A stretch of DNA of 64,000 bases from an uncultured bacterium. Lineage in GTDB: Bacteria; Chloroflexota; Anaerolineae; J036; Brachytrichaceae. The translations under genes and the position numbers were made by a program. The stretch spans positions 1 to 64,000 of the forward strand of contig CAIXPS010000217.1 of the NCBI GenBank assembly GCA_903921365.1. Reading direction: 5' to 3'. Shown piece by piece: positions 9,425-19,089 of this stretch (position 1 is its first letter; each line of letters opens with the position of its first letter). A model generated the notes under the pieces. The model saw nothing but the letters and a program-made list of their open reading frames with translations, was not told the origin of the DNA and searched no databases.

Positions 9425-10257
9425 TACTTCTCATAAAAAGGCGCTTCAACAAAACGCACATCGATTACTTTTGGCGTGACATTCCTCGCAACGAGCTGAT
9501 CACCGATCTCTTTCATCAGAGTCAATTTGTCGCGCATGATGCCGGCATGCTCAGCCACTCCCAGCCTGACCTTCCATCCGCGCGAATCCGTAAACATGAG
9601 CCCATACTGGCTGGTGTATGTATAGCGCATCACCTTCGGCTGAAGAACCAGAAGCTCTTTGATCGCGCGCGCAAGCTTTTCATTGATGGGCGCCGCAAGC
9701 ATTGGAACGTTGCCATCTTCAACTTTGATATTCACTTTTACCGGCGTGTCGTTGAGCGCCTTCTGTACCCTGCCCTGCTCATCCGACCACACCCTGTTCG
9801 CGATATCTGTCCCGCTCTGCCACATCGCAATGCCGATGGAGGGTTGGATCAGAATCTCGCAGCCGACCTTCCACGTGCAACTGACCTGCGCCGCGTTCAC
9901 GCCCGGGAGCGCTTCGATTTGTTTCGCGGCAGCATTCAGGTCAACAAACATAATGTGCTCGCCTTGCAGCCCGCTCGCGCCGATAATTTGCTGAACAGGC
10001 ACGCCCTGGTTGTTCTGCACCACAACGTCATGCACCCTGAAGTCTGCGCCAACGAACCATACTGTGAATAGAACCAACAACGCCACAATCAACACGCCGA
10101 GGATCAAACCCCTTTGGAATGTCAGCGGCGCGCCTGCGCCAGCCGATGCGCGCGCGGCGCGCTTTGCCTGCAGGCTGTTTGTCGCCACATCAAATCTTGA
10201 TCGAGACTGTGCGCCTCGTTTCGGTCGGTATCGTTGCTCCATAAGTTTAGCAGTCAC
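9424..10257 (-). CDS. ftsQ: Cell division protein FtsQ/DivIB
   Basis: 277 residues: basic cytoplasmic N-terminus, one membrane segment (~52-70, LILGVLIVALLVLFTVWFV) and an extracytoplasmic POTRA-like domain beginning GADFRVHDVVVQNNQGVP. It links the divisome to peptidoglycan synthesis through FtsL and FtsB. The GTG start overlaps the ddl stop by four bases (GTGA). An ATG five codons downstream (MEQRYR) is an alternative start. The identification rests on architecture and position more than on strict motifs. Confidence 0.88.
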   Translation of the reverse strand: MTAKLMEQRYRPKRGAQSRSRFDVATNSLQAKRAARASAGAGAPLTFQRGLILGVLIVALLVLFTVWFVGADFRVHDVVVQNNQGVPVQQIIGASGLQGEHIMFVDLNAAAKQIEALPGVNAAQVSCTWKVGCEILIQPSIGIAMWQSGTDIANRVWSDEQGRVQKALNDTPVKVNIKVEDGNVPMLAAPINEKLARAIKELLVLQPKVMRYTYTSQYGLMFTDSRGWKVRLGVAEHAGIMRDKLTLMKEIGDQLVARNVTPKVIDVRFVEAPFYEK

Positions 10258-11270
10258 CTTTCACGCGCCAGGTCGATAAGACGATCGAGCAAATGCGCAT
10301 ACGTCAGCCCTGAGTGAATCCACAATTTCGGGTACATGCTGATCGAAGTAAAACCCGGGATCGTGTTGATCTCATTGACAAAGATATCGCCCGTCACGCC
10401 ATCCATCAGAAAGTCAACGCGCGTCATTCCCTGCACATCAGCAGCGCGGGCAACCTCGATGGCGAGCGCGCGAATGCGTTTTGCTTGATCCTCGGTCAAC
10501 TGCGCGGGGATGATCAGTTCAGACTCCTCTTCTCCTCTTACCAGATACTTGGCTGCGTAATCATAGAACTCGCGGCGCGGTCGAACCTCTCCAATCACTG
10601 ACGCTTGCAGGACATCGTTCCCAAGCACGCTGACCTCCAACTCACGCGCCTTCGCTATGGCGGCCTCAATCAGCACCTTGCGATCCCATTTCAATGCTTC
10701 GGTCATCGACGCAGGCAGATCAGCGGGCGTCTTGCACTTGCTGATACCCACGCTGCTGCCCATGTTGGCGGGCTTCACAAACACAGGCCAGCCCAGTTCA
10801 CGCGTGACTCGCTCCACAATATCCCGCTGTTGTAAAGCAATTTTCTCAGCATCGCCGGCCGCGGATGCCCCTTGCCACTCATGTCGCAGCACGACGATGG
10901 AGTTCGCCACGGGCATGTTGTGCGCGCGCATCACATCCTTGAAGATGACCTTGTCCATGCCCACGGCCGATCCGACGACGCCTGCCCCCACGAAGGGCAA
11001 ACCAAGCAACATGAGCAATCCCTGCACCGTCCCATCTTCGCCCATTGGCCCGTGCAATACCGGGAACACCACATCGAACGCGCGCAGCATCTCCCATGAA
11101 ATACTCCACTGACCTTCCCTGTTGATGTAGACAGGTGTAACCTCGTACTTGCTGTCATCCAGTTCTTCCATCACGGACGCGGAGGACATCAGGCTGACAT
11201 CATGCTCGCCGCTCTGTCCGCCATAGAGCACCGCTATTTTTAACTTGCGATTGTCGTTGCTGGTTGTCAC
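10254..11270 (-). CDS. ddl: D-alanine--D-alanine ligase
   Basis: 338 residues from the GTG complementary to 11268-11270, chosen because GGAGCTTAAT precedes it and KIAVLYGGQSGEHDVSLMSS, the family N-terminus, follows shortly. The longer open frame would run into murB. It joins two D-alanines using ATP for the peptidoglycan precursor. ATP-grasp features are FVKPANMGSSVGISK (~145-160), GMTRVDFLMD, and the metal-binding VNEINTIPGFTSISMYP. Part of the dcw run: the murB stop is one base away, and the ftsQ start overlaps its stop. Confidence 0.96.
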   Translation of the reverse strand: MTTSNDNRKLKIAVLYGGQSGEHDVSLMSSASVMEELDDSKYEVTPVYINREGQWSISWEMLRAFDVVFPVLHGPMGEDGTVQGLLMLLGLPFVGAGVVGSAVGMDKVIFKDVMRAHNMPVANSIVVLRHEWQGASAAGDAEKIALQQRDIVERVTRELGWPVFVKPANMGSSVGISKCKTPADLPASMTEALKWDRKVLIEAAIAKARELEVSVLGNDVLQASVIGEVRPRREFYDYAAKYLVRGEEESELIIPAQLTEDQAKRIRALAIEVARAADVQGMTRVDFLMDGVTGDIFVNEINTIPGFTSISMYPKLWIHSGLTYAHLLDRLIDLARER

Positions 11271-11271
11271 A

Positions 11272-12216
11272 TTAAGCTCCGATTTCCGGTTTCTGCGCGT
11301 CCCAATCTCCAAGCAACTCAATCTCCAACTCAAGGGCTACGTTGAAGCGCTCCAGCACGGTTTGACATGCCAGATCAATCAACGCTTTGAAATCGCTCGC
11401 AGTAGCATTGCCATTGAAATTGACGAAGAAATTAGCATGGATCGGCGAGATCATCGCGCCGCCCTTGACAGTCCCTTTTAAGCCGGCCGCCTCAATCAAC
11501 CGCCCGGCGTGATCACCCGTTGGATTTTTAAACATGCTGCCCATTGTTGCGCCAGGCGGTTGCGATGCTTTACGCTTGGCGACATATTCGGCAGACCGTC
11601 GCTCCAGGTTGGTGCGGTGGTCGCGCTTCAGGTCAAACAGCGCGGACAAAACGATCGGACGATCACCCGGCGCATATTGCTTTAATGCGCTATTGCGATA
11701 CCCGAACGCCAACTGGCGCGGCGTCCAATACTCTGGCGCAAAACCGCGCCGCATGACCTTCACCATATTCAGGTTGGCGCTTGTATCTGTGCCGTGGGCG
11801 CCCGCGTTGCCAACGATAGCTCCGCCAATAGTGCCGGGCACGCCGATGGCCCATTCAAAACCGGCCAGTCCGCGTTCGATACAATCACGCGCCAGAGTGG
11901 CAAGGACGACGCCAGAATCCACCTCAAGCCGCGCGGAGATATCGCGGATAGTGAACTTCAACTCTTTGGTGCGATTGATGATGACCAGCCCGCGAATGCC
12001 AAGGTCGCTCACCAGCACATTCGCGCCGCCGCCCAGCACGATGTGCGACATGCCGACCTCTTCTGCCCGCTGCGCCAGCGCCACAAGTTCATCAACCGTC
12101 CGCGCTTCGATCAGCAGATCTGCCGGACCGCCAATACGCGCGGTCGTATGCCTGGCAAGCAGCTCATTGCGCCTTGCCCGATCTCTCATCAGCGCGATCG
12201 TATCCATGATCGTCAT
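11272..12216 (-). CDS. murB: UDP-N-acetylenolpyruvoylglucosamine reductase
   Basis: 314 residues. A flavoenzyme that reduces the enolpyruvyl group with NADPH to give UDP-MurNAc. FAD-binding motifs are TARIGGPADLLIEA (~26-39) and HIVLGGGANVLVSD (~58-71), with VGNAGAHG in the middle and the late GSMFKNPTGDHAGRLIEAAG carrying the conserved catalytic serine region. The length suits a type II (YxxK-loop-lacking) MurB. The ATG overlaps the murC stop by four bases (ATGA). Confidence 0.96.
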   Translation of the reverse strand: MTIMDTIALMRDRARRNELLARHTTARIGGPADLLIEARTVDELVALAQRAEEVGMSHIVLGGGANVLVSDLGIRGLVIINRTKELKFTIRDISARLEVDSGVVLATLARDCIERGLAGFEWAIGVPGTIGGAIVGNAGAHGTDTSANLNMVKVMRRGFAPEYWTPRQLAFGYRNSALKQYAPGDRPIVLSALFDLKRDHRTNLERRSAEYVAKRKASQPPGATMGSMFKNPTGDHAGRLIEAAGLKGTVKGGAMISPIHANFFVNFNGNATASDFKALIDLACQTVLERFNVALELEIELLGDWDAQKPEIGA

Positions 12217-13604
12217 CGCAGCATCTCGAGCAGCCGCTCGCCCACCAGGTTTCCGTCGCCGGCGCTCAGTGTTATCACGACATCACCCTGGCGCACCTGC
12301 GACGCCAGCATGCCCAGTGCGTCGCCCATCGTCGCCGCATTGCGCGCATGTTTGTGCTTGATGCGGCGCGACAACTCAATCGGGTTCAATGCATTCGCCG
12401 CAAACCCGAAATCTTCCGCCCGCTCGCGCGCCGCATAAATCGGCAGAACGATGACTTGATCTGCATTTGCAAATGCGGTTGCGAATTCATCCATCAAGGC
12501 GATAGTCCGGCTGTACGTGTGCGGTTGCCAGATCGCCCAGATATTTGCAACCGGAAAGCGCATGCGCGCGGCATTCAGCGTAGCCTTGATCTCCGTCGGG
12601 TGATGGGCATAGTCATCAAACACTCGAATGCCGCGCCGCTCACCGCGCAACTCGAATCGCCTGCCCGCGCCGCTGTACCGGCCAAGCGACGAGATGGCCT
12701 GCTCCAAAGGCACGCCCAGCGCATCCGCGGTCACCAGCGCCGCCGTCGCATTTAGCACGTTGTGCTCCCCCGGCACGCGCAAAGACACACTCGCGACCTG
12801 CCCGCCAATGCCGGCGATCGAGAACTCAGCGCCGCCCATCGGATTAGGCCTCGCGTTCGAGCAGCGCCATGCGCCGCGTGTAAATCCATAGTCCAGCACC
12901 GGCGCGCGCAACGGGGCAGCGCGTCGCAGCATCTCGTTCACGCCGCTATCGTCGGCGCACACGATCAGGGCGCCGTCCTCCGGGATGCTCCGGGCAAACT
13001 GCGCAAACGTATCGATCGTGTCGTTGAGATCCTTATAGATGTCGGGATGATCAAATTCCACATTGGTGATCACGGCAATCTTTGGCTCAAGATGCAGAAA
13101 CGTGCGGTCGTATTCATCCGCTTCCACAACAAACACTTCGCCCGTTCCAGCATGCGCATTAACACCCAGGGATGCCGGCGTGGCGCCGATGATGTACGAA
13201 GGGTTGAGCCCGGCATCTTCGAGCACCGTGGCAATCATGCCCGTCGTCGTGCTCTTGCCATGCGTGCCTGCGACAGCAACGCCGATGGTCGGATGATCGG
13301 CGCCCTGATTTTGCATCAGCATGTTCAGCACATCGCCGCGATGCCATACGGGTATATTCCGCTGGCGCGCCGCCAGTAGTTCAGGCTCGGTCTTCGCCAC
13401 CGCCGAGGACGGAGCTAGAACGTCGACGCCGTCCAGATGCGCCGGGTCATGCCCCACAAAGGTCTGGATTCCTTCGGCCTGCAGTGCATCGAGAACGGGC
13501 GAGTGCGCTCGGTCGTCGCCTGTCACAGTGACGCCGCGCGCATGTAGAACCCGCGCTATAGCGCTCATGCCTGCTCCGCCTATACCCATGATGTGTATTT
13601 TCAT
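12213..13604 (-). CDS. murC: UDP-N-acetylmuramate--L-alanine ligase
   Basis: 463 residues from the ATG complementary to 13602-13604, where the family N-terminus MKIHIMGIGGAGMSAIA begins; an upstream extension of the open frame has no family character. Adds L-alanine to UDP-MurNAc using ATP. The P-loop AVAGTHGKSTTTGMIA (~108-123) and the EADEYDRTFL metal/substrate motif (~175) are present, followed by FDDYAHHPTEIKATL in the C-terminal domain. Twenty bases separate it from the CvpA-like gene. Confidence 0.97.
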   Translation of the reverse strand: MKIHIMGIGGAGMSAIARVLHARGVTVTGDDRAHSPVLDALQAEGIQTFVGHDPAHLDGVDVLAPSSAVAKTEPELLAARQRNIPVWHRGDVLNMLMQNQGADHPTIGVAVAGTHGKSTTTGMIATVLEDAGLNPSYIIGATPASLGVNAHAGTGEVFVVEADEYDRTFLHLEPKIAVITNVEFDHPDIYKDLNDTIDTFAQFARSIPEDGALIVCADDSGVNEMLRRAAPLRAPVLDYGFTRGAWRCSNARPNPMGGAEFSIAGIGGQVASVSLRVPGEHNVLNATAALVTADALGVPLEQAISSLGRYSGAGRRFELRGERRGIRVFDDYAHHPTEIKATLNAARMRFPVANIWAIWQPHTYSRTIALMDEFATAFANADQVIVLPIYAARERAEDFGFAANALNPIELSRRIKHKHARNAATMGDALGMLASQVRQGDVVITLSAGDGNLVGERLLEMLR

Positions 13605-13624
13605 GACGAAAAACTCACACAATC

Positions 13625-14179
13625 TCACACAATAACGACAATTACAAACAGAAAGACCGCAATAAGAACCACGACCAGCGTGGTTCCCGATAGCACCGTA
13701 ATCGCTGCGCTCTTCAGGAAGAAGAGTTGGCCCCATCCACCTGGTGGCGCAGTAAACAACGGCGCCGGATTTACCGCGCCAGTCGTCGGGGGATCCATCA
13801 ACCCCGCATGAAACGCGATAAACGCGATCGTGCTGAAAATGATGTAGCCGTTGATTGCGCCAATGATGAAAGCCAGAATGCCCTGTTCGATCTTCCCGCG
13901 AGCATTCTGCTCAAACCGATTGCGCACCACTGCCGGACCGAGATAGCCAAAGAATGCGATCAGGAACAGCGGCAATGCGCGCAACAACCACCCTTCAGCG
14001 CTGCGCGTCGCTGATAGGCCTGCAATCAGCGCGTTCCACTTGTCGCCCAACTGGTTCAGCACAAACAGCGCCAGGACAAGGCTGGCCGTGACGATCACCT
14101 CGCGCACCCATCCGCGCATGGCGCCAACCAGCCCGAAGATAATGACGAACATGACAAAAACCAGATTCGCGTTGATCAT
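13625..14179 (-). CDS. CvpA-like integral membrane protein inside the dcw cluster
   Basis: 184 residues with about four to five membrane segments (5-25, 30-45, 68-90, 105-125, 160-184). The N-terminus FGLVGAMRGWVREVIVTASL matches the GxxRG pattern of the CvpA/colicin V production family, whose role is unclear but often envelope related. It lies between murG and murC on the same strand, which points to a cell-wall function; this is inference. The C-terminus ends in an unusually pure hydrophobic stretch (VVVLIAVFLFVIVVIV). Confidence 0.6.
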   Translation of the reverse strand: MINANLVFVMFVIIFGLVGAMRGWVREVIVTASLVLALFVLNQLGDKWNALIAGLSATRSAEGWLLRALPLFLIAFFGYLGPAVVRNRFEQNARGKIEQGILAFIIGAINGYIIFSTIAFIAFHAGLMDPPTTGAVNPAPLFTAPPGGWGQLFFLKSAAITVLSGTTLVVVLIAVFLFVIVVIV

Positions 14180-14225
14180 GCTGCACCTGTGATTCGGCGC
14201 CCCGGATTACTCCAGGGTTGCCTCT

Positions 14226-15419
14226 TCACGCCGCCTGCACCTGTGTGCTCACTTGAATGAGTAGCCGCGCAATCTCGCCTGCGCCGTCGCGCCCACTCAT
14301 TGTGAGCAAAGCGCGGCGCATCGCGGATAACCGCTCTGTATCTCCCAGTAACTGCGTCACCAACGGCGCCAACTCGGCGCCAAGTCTCGCGTCCTCCAGC
14401 AACACCGCCGCGCCGCGATCAACCAGATATTGCGCATTCACCTTCTGGTATCGCCACGCATACGGATACGGCGCCAGCACCGCCGGCAGGCCAAGGAATG
14501 GCAGTTCACCCAGCGACGATGCGCCGGAGCGGCATACTGCCAGGTTCGCTGCCGCCATCGCGTCCGCCATGTCTTCATGCAGATACGCAAACGCCAGATA
14601 GCGTTCCTGTAACTCAGGCGTCAACGCCTCACGCGCCGCGCGCACCTCTTGCCAATCACGCGTGCCGGTGATATGGATCACACGAATACCGGCATCGCCA
14701 AGGAGCGCCTGCAGATTCGCAGTAATAGCTCGATTGATGCTGAGCGCCCCTTTGCTGCCGCCAACGACCAGGAGCACCTTCTCATCCAGCCCGATGCCAA
14801 AATGCGCGCGCGCCTGTTCTCGCGTCACGCGGGCAAATCCTTCGCGCACCGGATAACCCGTTACCACCATCTTCGTCCGCGCAATAAACTGCGCAGACGC
14901 TTCTGCCGTCGTCGCGACCTTTGTCGCAAACCGCGCCATCACCTTAAGCGCCAGGCCAGGTTCAATATCCGGTAGATACACAACCGCCGGTATGCGTCGC
15001 AGCCAGGCCGCAACGCTCACCGGCACACCGACAAAACCGCCGGTGAGGAAAACCACGTCCGGTTTGAACTTGCCCAGAATGGCAAAAGCGCCCGCGATTC
15101 CCGCGAGCAACTTGCCAACGCCGCGCGCCATGCGCATCGCTCCGACGCCATGCATGGCGCCGGCCTGGATGCCTTCAAACCTAACGCCCTCGCGCGTCAC
15201 GAGTTCCCGTTCCATACCGCCCATTTCTCCAACGAACAGAGCCTCCAGATCCCGTTGTGTCCGACCCTCGGCCAAGTCTTGGCCTGAATTTGACATCTCG
15301 TCCGATGATCTCTGTGCTGCTGTCTTCAACCTGTTTAGAACGGTTAGTGCGGGCAGAACGTGTCCCGCTGTCCCGCCGGCGGAAATTAGCACTCGCAACT
15401 TTTTCGGTAATGCCTCCAC
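14226..15419 (-). CDS. murG: Undecaprenyl-PP-MurNAc-pentapeptide GlcNAc transferase
   Basis: 397 residues from the GTG complementary to 15417-15419, preferred because a GAGGAGGAG site lies 7 bases upstream and KLRVLISAGGTAGHVLPAL follows shortly; a GTG at 15452 would also be open. It converts lipid I to lipid II on the cytoplasmic membrane face. Motifs are the glycine loop SAGGTAGHVLPAL, VVGGSKGALSINRAI, and the UDP-GlcNAc site CRSGASSLGELPFLGLPAVL. Compared with usual MurG, about 20 residues are inserted after the first helix (QRSSDEMSNSGQDLAEGRTQ). The first ~80 codons overlap the end of ftsW in a different frame. Confidence 0.93.
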   Translation of the reverse strand: MEALPKKLRVLISAGGTAGHVLPALTVLNRLKTAAQRSSDEMSNSGQDLAEGRTQRDLEALFVGEMGGMERELVTREGVRFEGIQAGAMHGVGAMRMARGVGKLLAGIAGAFAILGKFKPDVVFLTGGFVGVPVSVAAWLRRIPAVVYLPDIEPGLALKVMARFATKVATTAEASAQFIARTKMVVTGYPVREGFARVTREQARAHFGIGLDEKVLLVVGGSKGALSINRAITANLQALLGDAGIRVIHITGTRDWQEVRAAREALTPELQERYLAFAYLHEDMADAMAAANLAVCRSGASSLGELPFLGLPAVLAPYPYAWRYQKVNAQYLVDRGAAVLLEDARLGAELAPLVTQLLGDTERLSAMRRALLTMSGRDGAGEIARLLIQVSTQVQAA

Positions 15420-16620
15420 GGGGCTGCTCCTCCTCGCCTTCATCAATGTCACTACTATTCGATAGAATCTTCGTCCCCCTGGATATGCTGACCAGAATAC
15501 CGCATGCAGCCAGCACCGAGATCAAAGAGGATCCGCCATAGCTGATAAATGGCACCGGGATACCAGGCAGCGGGAGATAACCGTTCATCGCTAAAAGGTT
15601 AAGCAGCGCCTGCATCGTGATCCAGATGATGATGCCCACGGCCCAGAACGCGCCAAACAGGGTGTCGGCTCTCTGCGCAATGCGCAAGCCGCGATACGCC
15701 AGCACCAACAGCAAACCGAGTATCAACGCCACGCCGAGCAATCCCATTTCCTCTGCAACAACAGCAAAAACACTGTCCGTGTTCTGCGCCGGCAACAGGC
15801 CAAACTTCTGATAACTTAATCCAATGCCGTACCCGAATATCCCGCCGCTGCCAATCGCGATCAGCCCCTGCTTGATCTGGTAAACACTCTCAAATCCATT
15901 CATAAACTGCGCGACGCGATTGGAGGCGTGCTGAACAAAAGTCACCATCAGATAAGCAACGCCCGCTGCCGCTCCGACGGACAGGATGATTTGGATGACG
16001 CTGGCGCCTGCCATAAAAAACATCGCTGACGCAGCCAGCAGGATGATTATGCTGGTGCTGATGTCCGGCTCAAGGGCAATCAACCCCACAATCAATGCGT
16101 TGAAGAACACGAACGGAATCAGGCCAACTCTGATGTTAGTTACCTGTTTGCGACGAGAAGCCAGCCAGGCCGCCCCGTACATCAGGATGATGATCTTCGC
16201 TGGCTCGCTGGGTTGCAGTGACCCCCCAAACAAGGTTCTTTGAGCGCCAAACCGATGTGTGCCAAACACTAGAACCGCGATCAGCGCAATCACTGTGACA
16301 GCGATTGCGGGCAGAGCCATGCGATTCCAAAAACCATAGTCAACGCGGCTCAGAATAATGAAGAGAACAACCCCGACGCCGGCATACCCCAACTGTTTTA
16401 AGAAATAGCCCATCGGGTTCCCGTCTTCGCTCACTGACCAGTAAAAGGTTGTGCTATAGGCCATGAAAAGGCCCAGAACTACCAACGCTCCAACTACGCT
16501 GATGAGAATCCAATCTGTTGTCCGTGGTTCGGTGTCACTCGGCGGCTGAGCCAGACTCGATATCGAAGTCCTTAAGCCTCGTAATGTTCGAAAAGGTTGT
16601 ATCGCTGCCATCCTGATCAC
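15181..16620 (-). CDS. ftsW: SEDS peptidoglycan polymerase FtsW
   Basis: 479 residues, about ten membrane segments. It polymerises lipid II at the septum with its partner class B PBP. Signatures are GSGGIFGYGIGLSYQKFGLLPAQNTD (split: GSGGIFGYGIGLS then QKFGLLPAQ, ~255-280), FAVVAEEMGLLG, and PFISYGGSSL (~362). The membrane core ends near residue 388 (GILVSISR). The last ~90 residues are hydrophilic, rich in Arg, Gly and Ser, and are encoded entirely over the start of murG in another frame. FtsW proteins normally end soon after the last membrane segment, so this tail is probably overprinted or a frame artefact. Confidence 0.93.
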   Translation of the reverse strand: MIRMAAIQPFRTLRGLRTSISSLAQPPSDTEPRTTDWILISVVGALVVLGLFMAYSTTFYWSVSEDGNPMGYFLKQLGYAGVGVVLFIILSRVDYGFWNRMALPAIAVTVIALIAVLVFGTHRFGAQRTLFGGSLQPSEPAKIIILMYGAAWLASRRKQVTNIRVGLIPFVFFNALIVGLIALEPDISTSIIILLAASAMFFMAGASVIQIILSVGAAAGVAYLMVTFVQHASNRVAQFMNGFESVYQIKQGLIAIGSGGIFGYGIGLSYQKFGLLPAQNTDSVFAVVAEEMGLLGVALILGLLLVLAYRGLRIAQRADTLFGAFWAVGIIIWITMQALLNLLAMNGYLPLPGIPVPFISYGGSSLISVLAACGILVSISRGTKILSNSSDIDEGEEEQPRGGITEKVASANFRRRDSGTRSARTNRSKQVEDSSTEIIGRDVKFRPRLGRGSDTTGSGGSVRWRNGRYGTGTRDARGR

Positions 16621-16635
16621 TCCATAACTCGCCGA

Positions 16636-18051
16636 TTACTCGCCTAGCTGATTCACCAGTTGCACAAACACATCGCCGCGTTCCGCGAAGTCTTTGAACT
16701 CGTCAAAGCTTGTTCCGCCTGGCGATAGCAAAACCACATCGCCTGGCTGCGTCACGCGACTCGCGACAGCCACCGCCTGATCCAGGCTGCGGCACGTTGT
16801 CGCCTGAACTGCGACGCTCTGACGGTCAATTTCGGCATTCACCAGCCCGGCCATCTCGCCAAACAGAACCACGTGCCGGCAGGACCCTGCCATCAGTTCA
16901 ACCGCTTCCGCCCACGGCAGATGCTTGTCGCGACCGCCGCACAACAGCACCACCGGTCGCTGGAAGCAGCGCAATGCCGCCATCAGCCGTTCCGGCGCCG
17001 TGGCGATTGAGTCGTCGTAATAACGCGCGCCTCTCAGTTCGCGCACCAGTTGCAGGCGATGTGGCACGCCACGGAAGCCCGTTGCCACTGTTCGCATCGA
17101 CTCGACCGACGCGCCTGCAAGAGCGCTCAGCGTGCTCGCAGCAAGCACATTCAACACGTTGTGATCGCCCATCAGCAACAGATCGGATGTGTTGCACACG
17201 GTCGCATCCATGTCGAGCACGCTGATCCGAATGCGCAAGTTCCCATTGGCATCGCGCCATGCGCCATCAGCGTCAGGCTCATTCCCAAGCGTGTAAAAGA
17301 CTGTCCGCGCGGCAGTCGTCAGCGTTGCAGCCGCCGGGTTATCAGCGCATAACACCGCCCAGTCATCGGCAGTTTGATACTTAAGAATGTTGCTTTTTGC
17401 CGCGATGTATGCTTCCATCGTCCCATGCCGATCCAGGTGATTTGGCGTGATATTCGTCACACATGCGATGTGGGGGCTGCGCGTCATCTGCTCCAGCTGG
17501 AACGATGACAGCTCCATCACGACGCGGTCAGTCGCGCTGATTTGTGCCAGATCCGCGATCAGCGGGTTCCCGATATTGCCGCCAACCCACACCTTGATGG
17601 GCGTTTCTCCCTGCAGCTTCGCAGAAGAACCACTCTCGTATTCCGCGCGCAGCATCTCGCCTGCCAGGGTAGTCGTAGTCGTCTTACCAGCAGAGCCGGT
17701 GATTCCCAGGATGGGCGCCGGGCAAACCTCAAAGAATATCTGCGAATCGTTGCTGATCGGAATTCCACGGCGCCGGGCTGCAATGACAATTGGCATGTCG
17801 ATTGGAACGCCCCCGCTCAGGCATAGCATGTCGCAGTCGTCCAGCAACGTCAATGGGTGGCCGCCGAGCGCAAAGGTGATCGCGCCCTCGCTCTGTGCAT
17901 CGCTCAGTGTGGTCATTTCTGCGGCAAGCGCGCTGGCCGGCTTCATATCGCTCAGTATGACCCACGCCCGATGCGCAGCGAGATAACGCGCCAGGGCTAG
18001 TCCCTGCCGCGCCATTCCCAGTATCACGATCCGACGATTAAGCCAGTTCAT
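16636..18051 (-). CDS. murD: UDP-N-acetylmuramoylalanine--D-glutamate ligase
   Basis: 471 residues. Adds D-glutamate to UDP-MurNAc-L-alanine with ATP. The Rossmann-like start RIVILGMARQGLALARYL, the P-loop ILGITGSAGKTTTTTLAGEM (~112-130), ELSSFQLEQM (~180) and the C-terminal VVLLCGGRDKHLPW and LLSPGGTSFDEFKDFAERG are all MurD hallmarks. It lies 15 bases upstream of ftsW and 18 bases downstream of mraY, in the dcw run. Confidence 0.97.
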   Translation of the reverse strand: MNWLNRRIVILGMARQGLALARYLAAHRAWVILSDMKPASALAAEMTTLSDAQSEGAITFALGGHPLTLLDDCDMLCLSGGVPIDMPIVIAARRRGIPISNDSQIFFEVCPAPILGITGSAGKTTTTTLAGEMLRAEYESGSSAKLQGETPIKVWVGGNIGNPLIADLAQISATDRVVMELSSFQLEQMTRSPHIACVTNITPNHLDRHGTMEAYIAAKSNILKYQTADDWAVLCADNPAAATLTTAARTVFYTLGNEPDADGAWRDANGNLRIRISVLDMDATVCNTSDLLLMGDHNVLNVLAASTLSALAGASVESMRTVATGFRGVPHRLQLVRELRGARYYDDSIATAPERLMAALRCFQRPVVLLCGGRDKHLPWAEAVELMAGSCRHVVLFGEMAGLVNAEIDRQSVAVQATTCRSLDQAVAVASRVTQPGDVVLLSPGGTSFDEFKDFAERGDVFVQLVNQLGE

Positions 18052-18069
18052 TGCTTCTAATACATCTCT

Positions 18070-19089
18070 TTACGGATTGCCAAATACCGCCAGACCAACG
18101 CCAAAAAGACCGCTCAGTATCGCGATCAACCAGAATCGCTGCACCACCTGCGTCTCGCTCCAGCCAAGCAGTTCGAAATGATGGTGAATCGGCGCCATCT
18201 TGAACAGGCGCTTTCCTTTCGTCAGTTTGAAATAACCCACTTGCAGAATCACGCTGATGACTTCTGCCATCGGTATCACAGCGATGATTGGCAGCAGCAA
18301 CCACTGACCAGTCATCAAAGCGACAACACCTAGCGCGCCGCCTAGCGCCTCACTGCCTGTATCCCCCATGAACAGCGCAGCCGGGTGAACGTTGAACCAC
18401 AGAAAACCCAGCAGAGCGCCGACCGTCACCATGCAAAACATGGTCAGGAAGACCTGACCCTGCATGTAGGCAATCACAGCATAGGAGACGTACATGACCA
18501 CGCTGATCAGCGCAGCCAGTCCGTCGAGTCCGTCAGCAAAGTTCACCGCATTTGTGGTGGCCACGATGACAAACACGGCCACAGGTATCCACAGATAGCC
18601 AAGCTCGATCGGCGTCGCCAGTCCTGGAACGCCCATCTTGCTTATCTTCAGATACTGGTTCATCACGACTGCTGCGATCACCGCGATAATCAACTGGATC
18701 ACAGCCTTGGTGCGACCACGCATGCCTTCGCCGCGTCGCACACCACGCACGCCCATATAGTCGTCAATCGCGCCTAGAATCGCATACAAAAGCATGACTG
18801 CCATGGGCATCACCAGTGATTTACCGATGAGCACCACGCCGCCGAAATCAAACCCGACGCGCGCGGCCACGCGCGTATAGACGTACATACCCGTGATCAT
18901 GATGAGCACCGGCGCCACGAACATCACGCCGCCCATCGTCGGCGTGCCGGTCTTGATCTGATGCGTGGACGGGCCTTCAATGCGGATCTGCTTGCCGATG
19001 CGCCAACGCTTGAGCAGGCGAATCAACGGTCGCCCGCTTAGGATTGCCACAAGGCAAGCCACACTGACCATGAGCAACGAAAGTCCCAT
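18070..19089 (-). CDS. mraY: Phospho-N-acetylmuramoyl-pentapeptide transferase
   Basis: 339 residues, about ten membrane segments. Transfers phospho-MurNAc-pentapeptide to undecaprenyl phosphate to make lipid I. Family motifs are KTGTPTMGGVMFVAP (~47-61), NAVNFADGLDGLAAL (~150-165) with the catalytic aspartates, FMGDTGSEALGGALG (~238), and MAPIHHHFELLGWSE (~294). The ATG directly follows the murF stop codon (TAGATG), so the two are coupled. Confidence 0.98.
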   Translation of the reverse strand: MGLSLLMVSVACLVAILSGRPLIRLLKRWRIGKQIRIEGPSTHQIKTGTPTMGGVMFVAPVLIMITGMYVYTRVAARVGFDFGGVVLIGKSLVMPMAVMLLYAILGAIDDYMGVRGVRRGEGMRGRTKAVIQLIIAVIAAVVMNQYLKISKMGVPGLATPIELGYLWIPVAVFVIVATTNAVNFADGLDGLAALISVVMYVSYAVIAYMQGQVFLTMFCMVTVGALLGFLWFNVHPAALFMGDTGSEALGGALGVVALMTGQWLLLPIIAVIPMAEVISVILQVGYFKLTKGKRLFKMAPIHHHFELLGWSETQVVQRFWLIAILSGLFGVGLAVFGNP

